A stretch of DNA of 64,000 bases from Christiangramia forsetii KT0803 (GTDB taxonomy: Bacteria; Bacteroidota; Bacteroidia; Flavobacteriales; Flavobacteriaceae). The notes beneath the pieces are model-generated. The model did no database searches. It saw nothing but the letters and a program-made list of their open reading frames with translations, and was not told where the DNA came from. A program made the position numbers and the translations under genes. The stretch covers positions 2,604,001 through 2,668,000 of the forward strand of contig NC_008571.1 of the NCBI RefSeq assembly GCF_000060345.1, given 5' to 3'. Positions 29,351-36,848 of this stretch are shown one piece after another. Every line of letters begins with the position of its first letter. Within the stretch, counting starts at the first letter, position 1.

Positions 29351-29374
29351 CTGGGCGATTTTTCTATCGCCCAG
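29351..29374. promoter_or_regulatory. Isolated perfect 9-bp hairpin in the receptor/pepT intergenic region
   Basis: CTGGGCGAT (29351-29359) and ATCGCCCAG (29366-29374) pair perfectly around TTTTCT. No T-run follows on either strand, so it is not a normal terminator. It is more GC-rich than its surroundings. Operator or structured RNA element are both possible. Confidence 0.5.
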
Positions 29375-29497
29375 CTGCGGGTATTTTACAAGGTTTTGGC
29401 TTGCCATATAGTTATACTAAGCAGAAGTTCAGTAAAGAAAAAAATGTTATTGCTCAGTTTTAAGATAAGTTTTAAGAAAAACAGCCTTTAGTTAAAT

Positions 29498-29505
29498 TAT
29501 CTTTG
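29498..29505 (+). promoter_or_regulatory. Candidate -7 box of pepT
   Basis: TATCTTTG fits TAnnTTTG exactly, 51 bases before the ATG at 29557. Confidence 0.45.
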
Positions 29506-29556
29506 AAAAACCTATCAAGTCAATGAATTAGGATTTAAATTTTATAATGAAAACGT

Positions 29557-30798
29557 ATGATTAATAAGGAAAGACTTACTAAGAAATTCATCAGCTATGT
29601 GAAAATCGATACGCAAAGTGATCCTAAAAGCGAAACCACTCCCAGTACAGAAAAACAATGGAACCTCGCTAATAAATTAGTAGATGAATTAAAAGAAATA
29701 GGCCTTCAGGACGTAGGTATTGATGAGAACGCGTATGTAATGGCTACGTTACCGGCCAATGTACCTCATGAAGTTCCCGTTATAGGCTTTGTTTCCCATT
29801 TTGACACCACTCCCGATTTTTCAGGTACCAATGTAAATCCGCAGATTATCGAGAATTATGATGGTAAGGATATCGTTCTAAATACTGAAAAAAACATCAT
29901 CCTTTCTCCTGACTATTTTGAGGATCTCGAACAGTATAAAGGTCAAACCCTTATCACTACAGACGGAACCACTTTATTAGGAGCCGATGATAAAGCAGGG
30001 ATCACAGAGATTATTACCGCAATGGAATATCTGGTAGATAATCCTGAAATCCCTCACGGAAAAATAAGAATCTGTTTTACCCCTGATGAAGAAATTGGTC
30101 GTGGTGCTCATAAATTCGATATAGAAAAATTTGGAGCTGAATGGGCTTATACTATGGATGGTAGCCAGATTGGAGAATTGGAATATGAGAACTTTAATGC
30201 GGCCGGCGCTGTAGTCAAAATTTTCGGGAAAAGCGTTCACCCTGGATATGCTAAAGATAAGATGATCAATAGCATGTATATAGCACAGGATTTTATTAAC
30301 TCCCTGCCAAGAATGGAAACACCCGAACACACTGAAGGCCGGCAAGGATTCTTCCATTTAAGTAGTATTAAAGGAGATGTAGAAGAAACTGTTCTTGAAT
30401 ATATTATTAGAGATCACGATAAAACTCATTTTGAAGCAAGAAAGCAAATGATGCAGGACCTGGTGAGCGATATTTGTTCGCAGTATGACAGAGATTGTAT
30501 AAGTATTGAAATAAAAGATCAATATGCCAATATGCGGGAAAAGGTAGAACCGGTATTGCATATCGTAGACCTGGCTGAAAAGGCTATGGAAGAAGTAAAC
30601 GTAAAACCTATCATTAAACCTATTAGAGGTGGAACTGATGGTGCACAGCTGAGTTACATGGGACTTCCCTGCCCCAATATTTTTGCTGGAGGACATAATT
30701 TTCATGGAAAATATGAATATGTTCCTGTGGAGAGCATGCAAAAAGCAGCCGAAGTTATCGTTAAATTAGCAGAACTAACGGCAAAGAAATACGAATAA
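29557..30798 (+). CDS. pepT: Peptidase T (tripeptide aminopeptidase)
   Basis: The 413-residue M20 metallopeptidase removes N-terminal residues from tripeptides in the cytoplasm. Zinc ligands are in [12 protein letters not shown] (His/Asp), [16 protein letters not shown] (bridging Asp), [15 protein letters not shown] (catalytic Glu pair), [14 protein letters not shown] and, near the C-terminus, [10 protein letters not shown]. The lid domain inserts at about residues 210-320. Length equals that of E. coli PepT. A YdeI-like gene follows after 12 bases. Confidence 0.97.
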   Translation: MINKERLTKKFISYVKIDTQSDPKSETTPSTEKQWNLANKLVDELKEIGLQDVGIDENAYVMATLPANVPHEVPVIGFVSHFDTTPDFSGTNVNPQIIENYDGKDIVLNTEKNIILSPDYFEDLEQYKGQTLITTDGTTLLGADDKAGITEIITAMEYLVDNPEIPHGKIRICFTPDEEIGRGAHKFDIEKFGAEWAYTMDGSQIGELEYENFNAAGAVVKIFGKSVHPGYAKDKMINSMYIAQDFINSLPRMETPEHTEGRQGFFHLSSIKGDVEETVLEYIIRDHDKTHFEARKQMMQDLVSDICSQYDRDCISIEIKDQYANMREKVEPVLHIVDLAEKAMEEVNVKPIIKPIRGGTDGAQLSYMGLPCPNIFAGGHNFHGKYEYVPVESMQKAAEVIVKLAELTAKKYE

Positions 30799-30810
30799 AA
30801 AACTTTAATC

Positions 30811-31404
30811 ATGGCTGTAAAAAATGCGGAAGAATATATTTCATGTCATTCATATTGGGAGGAAGAACTAAGGCAGCTACATGAATTGATCTTAACCACA
30901 GATCTAAAATCTGAGATTAAATGGGGAGCCCCTGTTTATACCTTAGAAGGAAAAAATGTAGTTGGACTGGGAGCTTTTAAAAATCATTTTGGCATCTGGT
31001 TTTTTAATGGTGCACTTCTAAAAGAGAACACTTCTCTTTTAGTAAATGCCCAGGAAGGAAAAACAAAAGCCTTAAGACAGATTCGTTTTGAAAAAGGCGA
31101 TCAGCTTAAAAATTCAAGTTTACTTCCGTATATAGAAGAAGCTATTCAAAATCAACGTGCCGGCCTGGAGATAAAACCAGTCACACAAAAGAAACTAATG
31201 GTACCTCCTGAACTTTCTACGGCTCTTAAGACAGATACAGAACTGTAAGAAAGTTTTAATGCCCTCACTCCCGGAAAACAGCGGGAATATGCCGATCATA
31301 TTTCAGAAGCAAAAAGGGAAACCACTAAAATAAGTCGTTTGGAAAAAATCACACCCATGATTAAACAGGGAAAAGGCTTACATGATAAATACAAAAATTG
31401 TTAA
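30811..31404 (+). pseudogene. YdeI/OmdA-like (DUF1801) gene interrupted by an in-frame TAA
   Basis: The first 145 codons encode a YdeI-like protein: a DUF1801 fold with SEIKWGAPVYTLEGKNVVGL, then a linker PVTQKKLMVPPELSTAL. A TAA at 31246-31248 stops it, yet the same frame continues to 31404 with ESFNALTPGKQREYADHISE, AKRETTKISRLEKITPMI and more. That is exactly the C-terminal domain of this family (typically F-x-x-L-x-P-x-x-[QR]-[RK]-E-Y). A single substitution (for example from AAA or CAA) would explain it. Either a young nonsense mutation, stop readthrough, or a sequencing error. A terminator follows at 31407, where the full-length gene should end. Confidence 0.85.
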
Positions 31405-31406
31405 AT

Positions 31407-31439
31407 AAAAAAAGCAGCTATAAATAGCTGCTTTTTTTA
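31407..31439. terminator. Bidirectional rho-independent terminator
   Basis: AGCAGCTA (31413-31420) and TAGCTGCT (31425-31432) with loop TAAA, an A-run before and seven T after. Serves the pepT unit and the yajC operon. Confidence 0.93.
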
Positions 31440-31455
31440 TCAATGTACTCTGTAA

Positions 31456-31758
31456 TTACTTTTTCTCCTTTACAGGTTTTGCAGGCTCATTAAGTTTCTT
31501 ACTCATTTCCATAGAAATGGAAGACCTGTCAAATGTTATTTTTCCTGCTCCGGTTTCAATTATCACCGAATTATTTTTTTCGCTAAAATCTATAATTTTA
31601 CCATGCATTCCACTTTTGGTAATAACCCGATCTCCCTTTTTAAGCTCGGCAGCAAAATTTTTCTCTTGTTTAGCTTTCTTCATTTGCGGGCGTATCATAA
31701 AAAAATACACCACCACAAACATTAAAATAATTGGTGCAAACTGCGTTAATTGATCCAT
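31456..31758 (-). CDS. yajC: Sec translocon accessory subunit YajC
   Basis: The 100-residue protein has one N-terminal membrane helix (FAPIILMFVVVYFFMIRPQ, residues 7-25) ending in the conserved FMIRPQMKKAK. The cytoplasmic part holds LKKGDRVITKSGMHGKI, the YajC signature, and ends with a Lys-rich tail. It associates with SecDF at the inner membrane. It is third in a nusB-DUF1573-yajC run, eight bases from the gene before it, the order usual in flavobacteria. Confidence 0.96.
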   Translation of the reverse strand: MDQLTQFAPIILMFVVVYFFMIRPQMKKAKQEKNFAAELKKGDRVITKSGMHGKIIDFSEKNNSVIIETGAGKITFDRSSISMEMSKKLNEPAKPVKEKK

Positions 31759-31766
31759 AAATGCTT

Positions 31767-32225
31767 TTAGCTAGCGTTTTCGTCAGCTTCTACAAAAGCT
31801 TTGATTTTAATTTGTTCTTTTCCTGTTTCTGTATTTGCAGATACAGTCACTGTTTTAGTAACCTGTCCGTTTCCAGACCCGTTAAACTTAACCAGCATCT
31901 CACCAGTCTCTCCAGGAGCAATGGTTTCATTTTTATGATATTCAGGAACTGTACATCCACAAGAACTTGAAGCATTTGTGATTACTAATGGAGCGTTTCC
32001 TGTATTTTCAAATTTAAATACGTGCTCAACATTTGTTCCTTTAGCAATATTACCAAAGTCAAATTCAGATTCATTAAATGTAATCTCTGGATATTGAGTT
32101 TCCTGAGCGTCACGTTCAGCAGAAGCTTCAACGTTTTCAGCTTTTACTTTGTCTGAGGCATTATCTTTACATCCGGTGAACAGCATCGCCCCTACTGCTG
32201 CAAACATCAAAATTGTCTTTTTCAT
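31767..32225 (-). CDS. DUF1573 lipoprotein
   Basis: The 152-residue product starts MKKTILMFAAVGAMLFTGC (lipobox LFTGC, Cys at 19). The mature part is one Ig-like DUF1573 domain: ESEFDFGNIAKGTNVEHVFK, FENTGNAPLVITNASSSCGC with a Cys pair, then VPEYHKNETIAPGETGEM. The double Cys (CGC) is invariant in the family. The function is unknown; surface or periplasmic binding is plausible. It lies between nusB and yajC. Confidence 0.93.
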   Translation of the reverse strand: MKKTILMFAAVGAMLFTGCKDNASDKVKAENVEASAERDAQETQYPEITFNESEFDFGNIAKGTNVEHVFKFENTGNAPLVITNASSSCGCTVPEYHKNETIAPGETGEMLVKFNGSGNGQVTKTVTVSANTETGKEQIKIKAFVEADENAS

Positions 32226-32279
32226 GGTGAAGTTATTTTGTTAAATTTCTAATTGATAAAAATAATAAAAAATATATTA

Positions 32280-33224
32280 CTACATAAGACCTCTTCCGGT
32301 TTTATTTAACTTGTCTTCTGTTTGGTATTCCTTGGACAACTTATCTAGAACCCCGTTTATAAAAATGCTACTTTTAGGAGTACTATATTCCTTAGCAATT
32401 TCAAGATATTCATTAATGGTTACCTTAACAGGAATACTAGTGAATTTCAAAAATTCACAAATAGCCATTTTAATTAAAACCATATCAACTTCAGCAATAC
32501 GATCTTTATCCCAGTTTGGTGTCTTCCCTAGCATTTCTTCGGAAAGGTCTTCATCGTTGAGATAAGTTTTTCTGAAAAGTTTTATGGCAAATTCCTTATC
32601 CTCTTCATTCTTAAAAAGCTGCGTGATCTTCTTCTCCCTACCGGTAGATTCTTTCATTTTCTGAAGAAATTTTAGGATAGCGGTATTTACCAGGGGAAGG
32701 TCGTCCACCCATGTTAGCTTTTTATCTTCCAGGTAATCGTAAAGCTTATCATTAGGCGCAATAATCTCTTTAAAAATATGAACAATAAAGTCCTTATCTT
32801 CTTTAAAACTGCTTTCCCTGGTTTCTAAATACTCCTGGTACGTTAGGCTATTCCTAATTTCATTCCAAATAATAGCCACATATTCGTCATCCTGTTTCCA
32901 GTGATTGATCTTATGCTTCTCCAACGCATTCTGGATACTTTCGTTCTCATTGAGAATTTGAAAGACCTGATTATTTACAAATTTGCGATTAGGATCTTTC
33001 TCTTCGCTGGTCGCTAAATGCTTTTGTTGTGATTTTTCTAAATAGGTTTCTGCATGTTCTCTTATTTCAGTAATTAAACTGATTTGTAATAAGAAAAGGT
33101 CATACATCTCCTGCATACTTTTGAGCAGAAATTTTTCTTCAGTGGCAAGGTTATCATTCTGGCTTTGGTTAAAAGCGTATAGTGACTGCATTACTTTAAC
33201 CCTGATATGTCTTCTTGTCAACAT
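32280..33224 (-). CDS. nusB: Transcription antitermination factor NusB, extended form
   Basis: The start at 33224 gives MLTRRHIRVKVMQSLYAFNQ, the standard NusB opening; the frame is open 23 codons further but without similarity. NusB with NusE binds boxA RNA to keep rRNA transcripts going. The product is 314 residues, about twice the E. coli protein; the extra part is an insertion after the first helices, and the classical C-terminal half (DLPLVNTAILKFLQKMKES through AICEFLKFTSIPVKVTINEY) is intact. This long form is common in Bacteroidota. First gene of the nusB-DUF1573-yajC unit. Confidence 0.93.
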   Translation of the reverse strand: MLTRRHIRVKVMQSLYAFNQSQNDNLATEEKFLLKSMQEMYDLFLLQISLITEIREHAETYLEKSQQKHLATSEEKDPNRKFVNNQVFQILNENESIQNALEKHKINHWKQDDEYVAIIWNEIRNSLTYQEYLETRESSFKEDKDFIVHIFKEIIAPNDKLYDYLEDKKLTWVDDLPLVNTAILKFLQKMKESTGREKKITQLFKNEEDKEFAIKLFRKTYLNDEDLSEEMLGKTPNWDKDRIAEVDMVLIKMAICEFLKFTSIPVKVTINEYLEIAKEYSTPKSSIFINGVLDKLSKEYQTEDKLNKTGRGLM

Positions 33225-33253
33225 AATTGTAAAAGAACTTTTAGAAATTAGAA

Positions 33254-33280
33254 AGGGCGAAAGAATTTCTCTTTCGCCCT
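33254..33280 (-). terminator. Strong hairpin between the dehydrogenase gene and nusB
   Basis: AGGGCGAAAG (33254-33263) and CTTTCGCCCT (33271-33280) form a perfect 10-bp stem with a 7-base loop. On the minus strand it is followed by T-rich but broken sequence just before the nusB start, so it may end the dehydrogenase transcript or shape the nusB leader. Confidence 0.6.
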
Positions 33281-33313
33281 GCAAAAATATCAATTAATTA
33301 GAACTGACTAATT

Positions 33314-34411
33314 TTAATTTTGATTTTTTCTGTCCTCAATTCTTTGCTTGGCGATTTGCAAGGCAGCGAAGTGAGTTGTTATGTCATCTTTGGAAGCTTT
33401 TTCAAGAATTCTCAATGTAGTATTATAGATATTCTCCGTCTTACGCATGATCTCCTGCTTATCGTAATTCTCAAGTTCGGCATACACATTTATAATTCCA
33501 CCGGCGTTGATTAGAAAATCGGGAGCATAAACAATCCCTTTTTTCTGAAGAATCTCTCCGTGAGAAACTTCATCTGCCAATTGATTGTTTGCGGCACCGG
33601 CAATAATATCAACTTTTAACCTCTGAATAGTTTCATCGTTGATCGTTGCCCCAAGTGCACATGGCGCATAAATATCCATATCTGCACCATAGATGTCTCT
33701 ATCTGTAAAAATATGAGCACCATATTTTTTACTAACTTCTTCAAGGCGTTCTTCGTTGATGTCTGTGATAAAAACCTCAGCACCTTCCCCGGTAAGATAT
33801 TCTACAAGCGTTTCGCCAACATGGCCAATTCCCTGAACCAATACTTTCTTACCTTCAAGATCATCAGATCCATACTTGAATTTAGCGGAAGCTTTTAGCC
33901 CCATAAATACTCCGTAAGCAGTAATTGGTGATGGGTTTCCTGCCCCACCTTTAGATTCTGAAATTCCCGTTACATAAGGAGTTACCTCACGAACGGTATC
34001 CATATCTGAAGTTTCCATTCCAACATCTTCTGCAGTGATATATTTTCCCCCTAAAGAATGTACAAATTCACCAAATCTCTTCATGAGAGCAGGCGTCTTA
34101 TCTGTCTTGGCATCTCCAATGATCACTGCTTTCCCTCCTCCAAGATTCAATCCTGTGATTGCACTTTTAAAAGTCATTCCTCGGGATAAGCGCAAAACAT
34201 CATTTACCGCCTCCCATTCACTGGTATAATTCCACATTCTGGTACCTCCTAAAGCAGGTCCTAAAACCGTGTTATGAATACCAATTATTGCCTTTAAACC
34301 TGTATCTTTGTCGTTGCAAAAAACGATTTGCTCGTGTTCATCAAACGACACCTGTCCGAATACCGGAGCAGACTTTTTTAGTTCATTTGCATTTAGAACG
34401 TCAACTTGCAT
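33314..34411 (-). CDS. Leucine dehydrogenase-type (Glu/Leu/Phe/Val) dehydrogenase
   Basis: The 365-residue NAD-dependent enzyme deaminates branched-chain amino acids to keto acids. The substrate domain has GPALGGTRMWNY and GLNLGGGKAVIIGD (catalytic Lys in GGGK); DVGMETSDMDTV follows. The Rossmann domain has VQGIGHVGETLVEYL. PCALGATINDETI and AGAANNQL are typical of leucine/valine dehydrogenases rather than glutamate dehydrogenase. It could feed the HMG-CoA lyase route. It is single, upstream of nusB. Confidence 0.92.
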   Translation of the reverse strand: MQVDVLNANELKKSAPVFGQVSFDEHEQIVFCNDKDTGLKAIIGIHNTVLGPALGGTRMWNYTSEWEAVNDVLRLSRGMTFKSAITGLNLGGGKAVIIGDAKTDKTPALMKRFGEFVHSLGGKYITAEDVGMETSDMDTVREVTPYVTGISESKGGAGNPSPITAYGVFMGLKASAKFKYGSDDLEGKKVLVQGIGHVGETLVEYLTGEGAEVFITDINEERLEEVSKKYGAHIFTDRDIYGADMDIYAPCALGATINDETIQRLKVDIIAGAANNQLADEVSHGEILQKKGIVYAPDFLINAGGIINVYAELENYDKQEIMRKTENIYNTTLRILEKASKDDITTHFAALQIAKQRIEDRKNQN

Positions 34412-34544
34412 AATTTGTTGATTTTTAAATTATTCAGATTTTGAATTTTATCAAAAAACTGCTGCAAAAATAATAATAATTTAAAAAGCAGTAATTTAAA
34501 ACGTGTTAAATTACGAAATCCTCAATTAAAGTAAATTACCCTGA

Positions 34545-36302
34545 ATGAAAAACCTTCAGCATCTAAATAAATATTTTTACAAATACAAATGGAAATTATT
34601 AATTGGTTTGGTAATTACCATTGCCGCCAGAATATTTGCCATTTATTATATTCCGCTTATTGGAAAAAGTACGGTGATCATTGAGAAGTATATCAGTGGT
34701 GAAGTGAGCGATATTGCTATGGTTAAAAGTGAGCTTGCCTATAATATTGCCCTAATTGTTGGGACTACTCTTATTGCGGCATTTCTTACTTTTTTAATGA
34801 GGCAGACATTTATCGTGGTTTCCCGCCATATGGAATATGATCTCAAAAATGAAGTTTTCGAACATTACCAGGATCTTTCTCTTAATTTCTATAAGAAAAA
34901 TAGAACCGGAGACCTGATGAACAGGATTAGTGAAGATGTTTCTAAGGTAAGATTATATCTTGGCCCTGCGATTATGTACAGTGTTACCACTTTCACTTCA
35001 ACTATCGTGGTACTTATCTTTATGATCCAGGCTGCTCCAGAACTCACTTTATATACGGTTATCCCATTGCCAATCCTGGCATTTTCCATTTACAAGTTGA
35101 GCGTTGCCATCCATAAGAGAAGTACGGTTGTTCAGCAATACCTATCAAAACTAAATACTTTTACACAGGAAAGTTTTAGTGGGATTGCGGTAATAAAATC
35201 TTACGGAATCGAACCACAAACCAACACTAATTTCACCGAACTTTCCAATGGAAGCCGGGATAAGAACATTGATCTGGTAAAAGTTCAGGCATTCTTTTTT
35301 CCTTTAATGATATTGTTGATAGGGATTAGTAACATTATTGTGATCTATATTGGTGGGAGACAGATTATCTCCGGCCAAATAGCCAATATTGATGTTTTGG
35401 TAGAGTTTATTCTTTATGTGAATATGCTCACATGGCCGGTAGCATCTATAGGATGGGTTACGTCACTCGTTCAACAGGCTGAAGCTTCCCAGGAGCGTAT
35501 TAATGAATTCTTAAGCGAAAAACCAGAGATTACCAATCCTAAAACAGAACCTGATACTATTCATGGAGATATCGCATTTAAAGAGGTAACCTTTACTTAT
35601 GATGATACCAATATTACTGCTTTAAAAAATGTTTCCTTTAACGTCAAGAAAGGAGAAACCCTGGCCATTATTGGTAAAACAGGATCTGGAAAATCTACTA
35701 TTCTGGAGCTTATTGGGAGGTTATATGATATAGATCAGGGTGAGATTGTTATAGACGATCGCAATATTGAAAGTCTTAATCTGGAGAGCCTGCGCGAAAG
35801 TATAGGATATGTTCCGCAGGATGCATTCTTATTTAGCGATAGTATTCGAAATAATATTAAATTCGGAAAAACAGAAGCTACCGAAGAAGAGATTATCACC
35901 GCAGCTAAGAATGCTTCCGTACACAAAAATATTACAGGCTTTAGTAAAGGTTATGATACCGTGTTAGGTGAAAGAGGAATTACACTTTCTGGCGGACAAA
36001 AGCAAAGGATTTCTATTGCCAGAGCGATTATCCATGAGCCGGAGATTCTTCTTTTTGACGACTGCCTTTCTGCGGTAGACACCGAAACAGAAGAAGAGAT
36101 TTTAAATAACCTATTCCATATTTCTAAAGATAAAACCACCATTATTGTAAGTCACCGTATATCGTCAGCAAAAAATGCCGATAAGATCATTATTTTGGAA
36201 GACGGACAAATAGTTCAGGAAGGTACCCACCAAATGCTAATGAATACTGAGGGATACTATAAAGAACTCTATGCAAAACAGCTAAATGAAAAAGAAATGT
36301 GA
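34545..36302 (+). CDS. ABC exporter, fused permease-ATPase (MsbA-like)
   Basis: The 585-residue half transporter has six membrane helices (about residues 15-300) and a nucleotide-binding domain: Walker A GKTGSGKST (about 370), Q-loop YVPQDAFLFSD, signature LSGGQKQR, Walker B ILLFDDCLSAVDTETEEE and switch His VSHRIS. The usual catalytic Glu after Walker B is Asp-Cys here (FDDCLS), as in some heterodimeric exporters with a degenerate site, so a partner subunit elsewhere or reduced hydrolysis is possible. Export of lipid or drug is the family role. It is divergent from the leucine dehydrogenase gene. Confidence 0.92.
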   Translation: MKNLQHLNKYFYKYKWKLLIGLVITIAARIFAIYYIPLIGKSTVIIEKYISGEVSDIAMVKSELAYNIALIVGTTLIAAFLTFLMRQTFIVVSRHMEYDLKNEVFEHYQDLSLNFYKKNRTGDLMNRISEDVSKVRLYLGPAIMYSVTTFTSTIVVLIFMIQAAPELTLYTVIPLPILAFSIYKLSVAIHKRSTVVQQYLSKLNTFTQESFSGIAVIKSYGIEPQTNTNFTELSNGSRDKNIDLVKVQAFFFPLMILLIGISNIIVIYIGGRQIISGQIANIDVLVEFILYVNMLTWPVASIGWVTSLVQQAEASQERINEFLSEKPEITNPKTEPDTIHGDIAFKEVTFTYDDTNITALKNVSFNVKKGETLAIIGKTGSGKSTILELIGRLYDIDQGEIVIDDRNIESLNLESLRESIGYVPQDAFLFSDSIRNNIKFGKTEATEEEIITAAKNASVHKNITGFSKGYDTVLGERGITLSGGQKQRISIARAIIHEPEILLFDDCLSAVDTETEEEILNNLFHISKDKTTIIVSHRISSAKNADKIIILEDGQIVQEGTHQMLMNTEGYYKELYAKQLNEKEM

Positions 36303-36377
36303 AAATATTTTGCGAGATGTTAAAAATTTTTAGATTTTTGAACTCGACAATAATAAATTTATTAAAGAATCTATTTT

Positions 36378-36770
36378 ATGAGCGACAAGGGAATGATGGA
36401 GAAAGAAGAGATATTCTCTAAAGTTTTAAGAGCGGGAAGAAGAACTTATTTTTTTGATGTAAGATCCACCCGTGCTGATGATTATTATCTTACGATCACA
36501 GAAAGTAAGAAGTTCACTAACGACGATGGTTCTTTCTACTACAAAAAACACAAGATCTACCTTTACAAAGAAGATTTTGATGGCTTTAGAGAGATCCTTG
36601 AAGAAATGACGAACTATATCATCAACGAAAAAGGTGAAGAAGTAATTAGCGAACGTCACCAGAAAGATTTCAAAAAAGAATTTGATGATGACGAAAACAC
36701 TAAAGATAAAGCTGTTTCCACTTCACCAAATGCAGAGAAATTTACAGATGTAAGTTTCGACGATATATAA
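36378..36770 (+). CDS. DUF3276 / PUR-domain nucleic-acid-binding protein
   Basis: The 130-residue protein contains EEIFSKVLRAGRRTYFFDVR, then STRADDYYLTITESKK and YYKKHKIYLYKEDFDGFREI, the beta-beta-beta-beta-alpha PUR fold found in the Bacteroidota DUF3276 family and in spirochaete BpuR. These bind RNA or single-stranded DNA as dimers. The tail beyond residue 95 is acidic and low-complexity. The start may be Met1 or the Met-Met at residues 6-7. Single gene with a clear terminator. Confidence 0.9.
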   Translation: MSDKGMMEKEEIFSKVLRAGRRTYFFDVRSTRADDYYLTITESKKFTNDDGSFYYKKHKIYLYKEDFDGFREILEEMTNYIINEKGEEVISERHQKDFKKEFDDDENTKDKAVSTSPNAEKFTDVSFDDI

Positions 36771-36792
36771 CAAAATTACTTTTAGATAATTT

Positions 36793-36824
36793 AAACCGTC
36801 CCATTTCAGGACGGTTTTTTTTAT
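36793..36824 (+). terminator. Rho-independent terminator of the PUR-domain gene
   Basis: AACCGTCC (36794-36801) and GGACGGTT (36809-36816), followed by a run of T. Confidence 0.92.
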
Positions 36825-36848
36825 ATTAGATTTTTCAAAATCACGACC

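Larger units (their letters stand above)
29132..29556. other. Divergent intergenic region, TonB receptor / pepT
   Basis: No gene. A 7-of-8 -7 box for the receptor lies at 29152-29159 (minus strand, TATATTTA), an isolated strong hairpin at 29351-29374, and an exact -7 box for pepT at 29498-29505. Confidence 0.5.
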
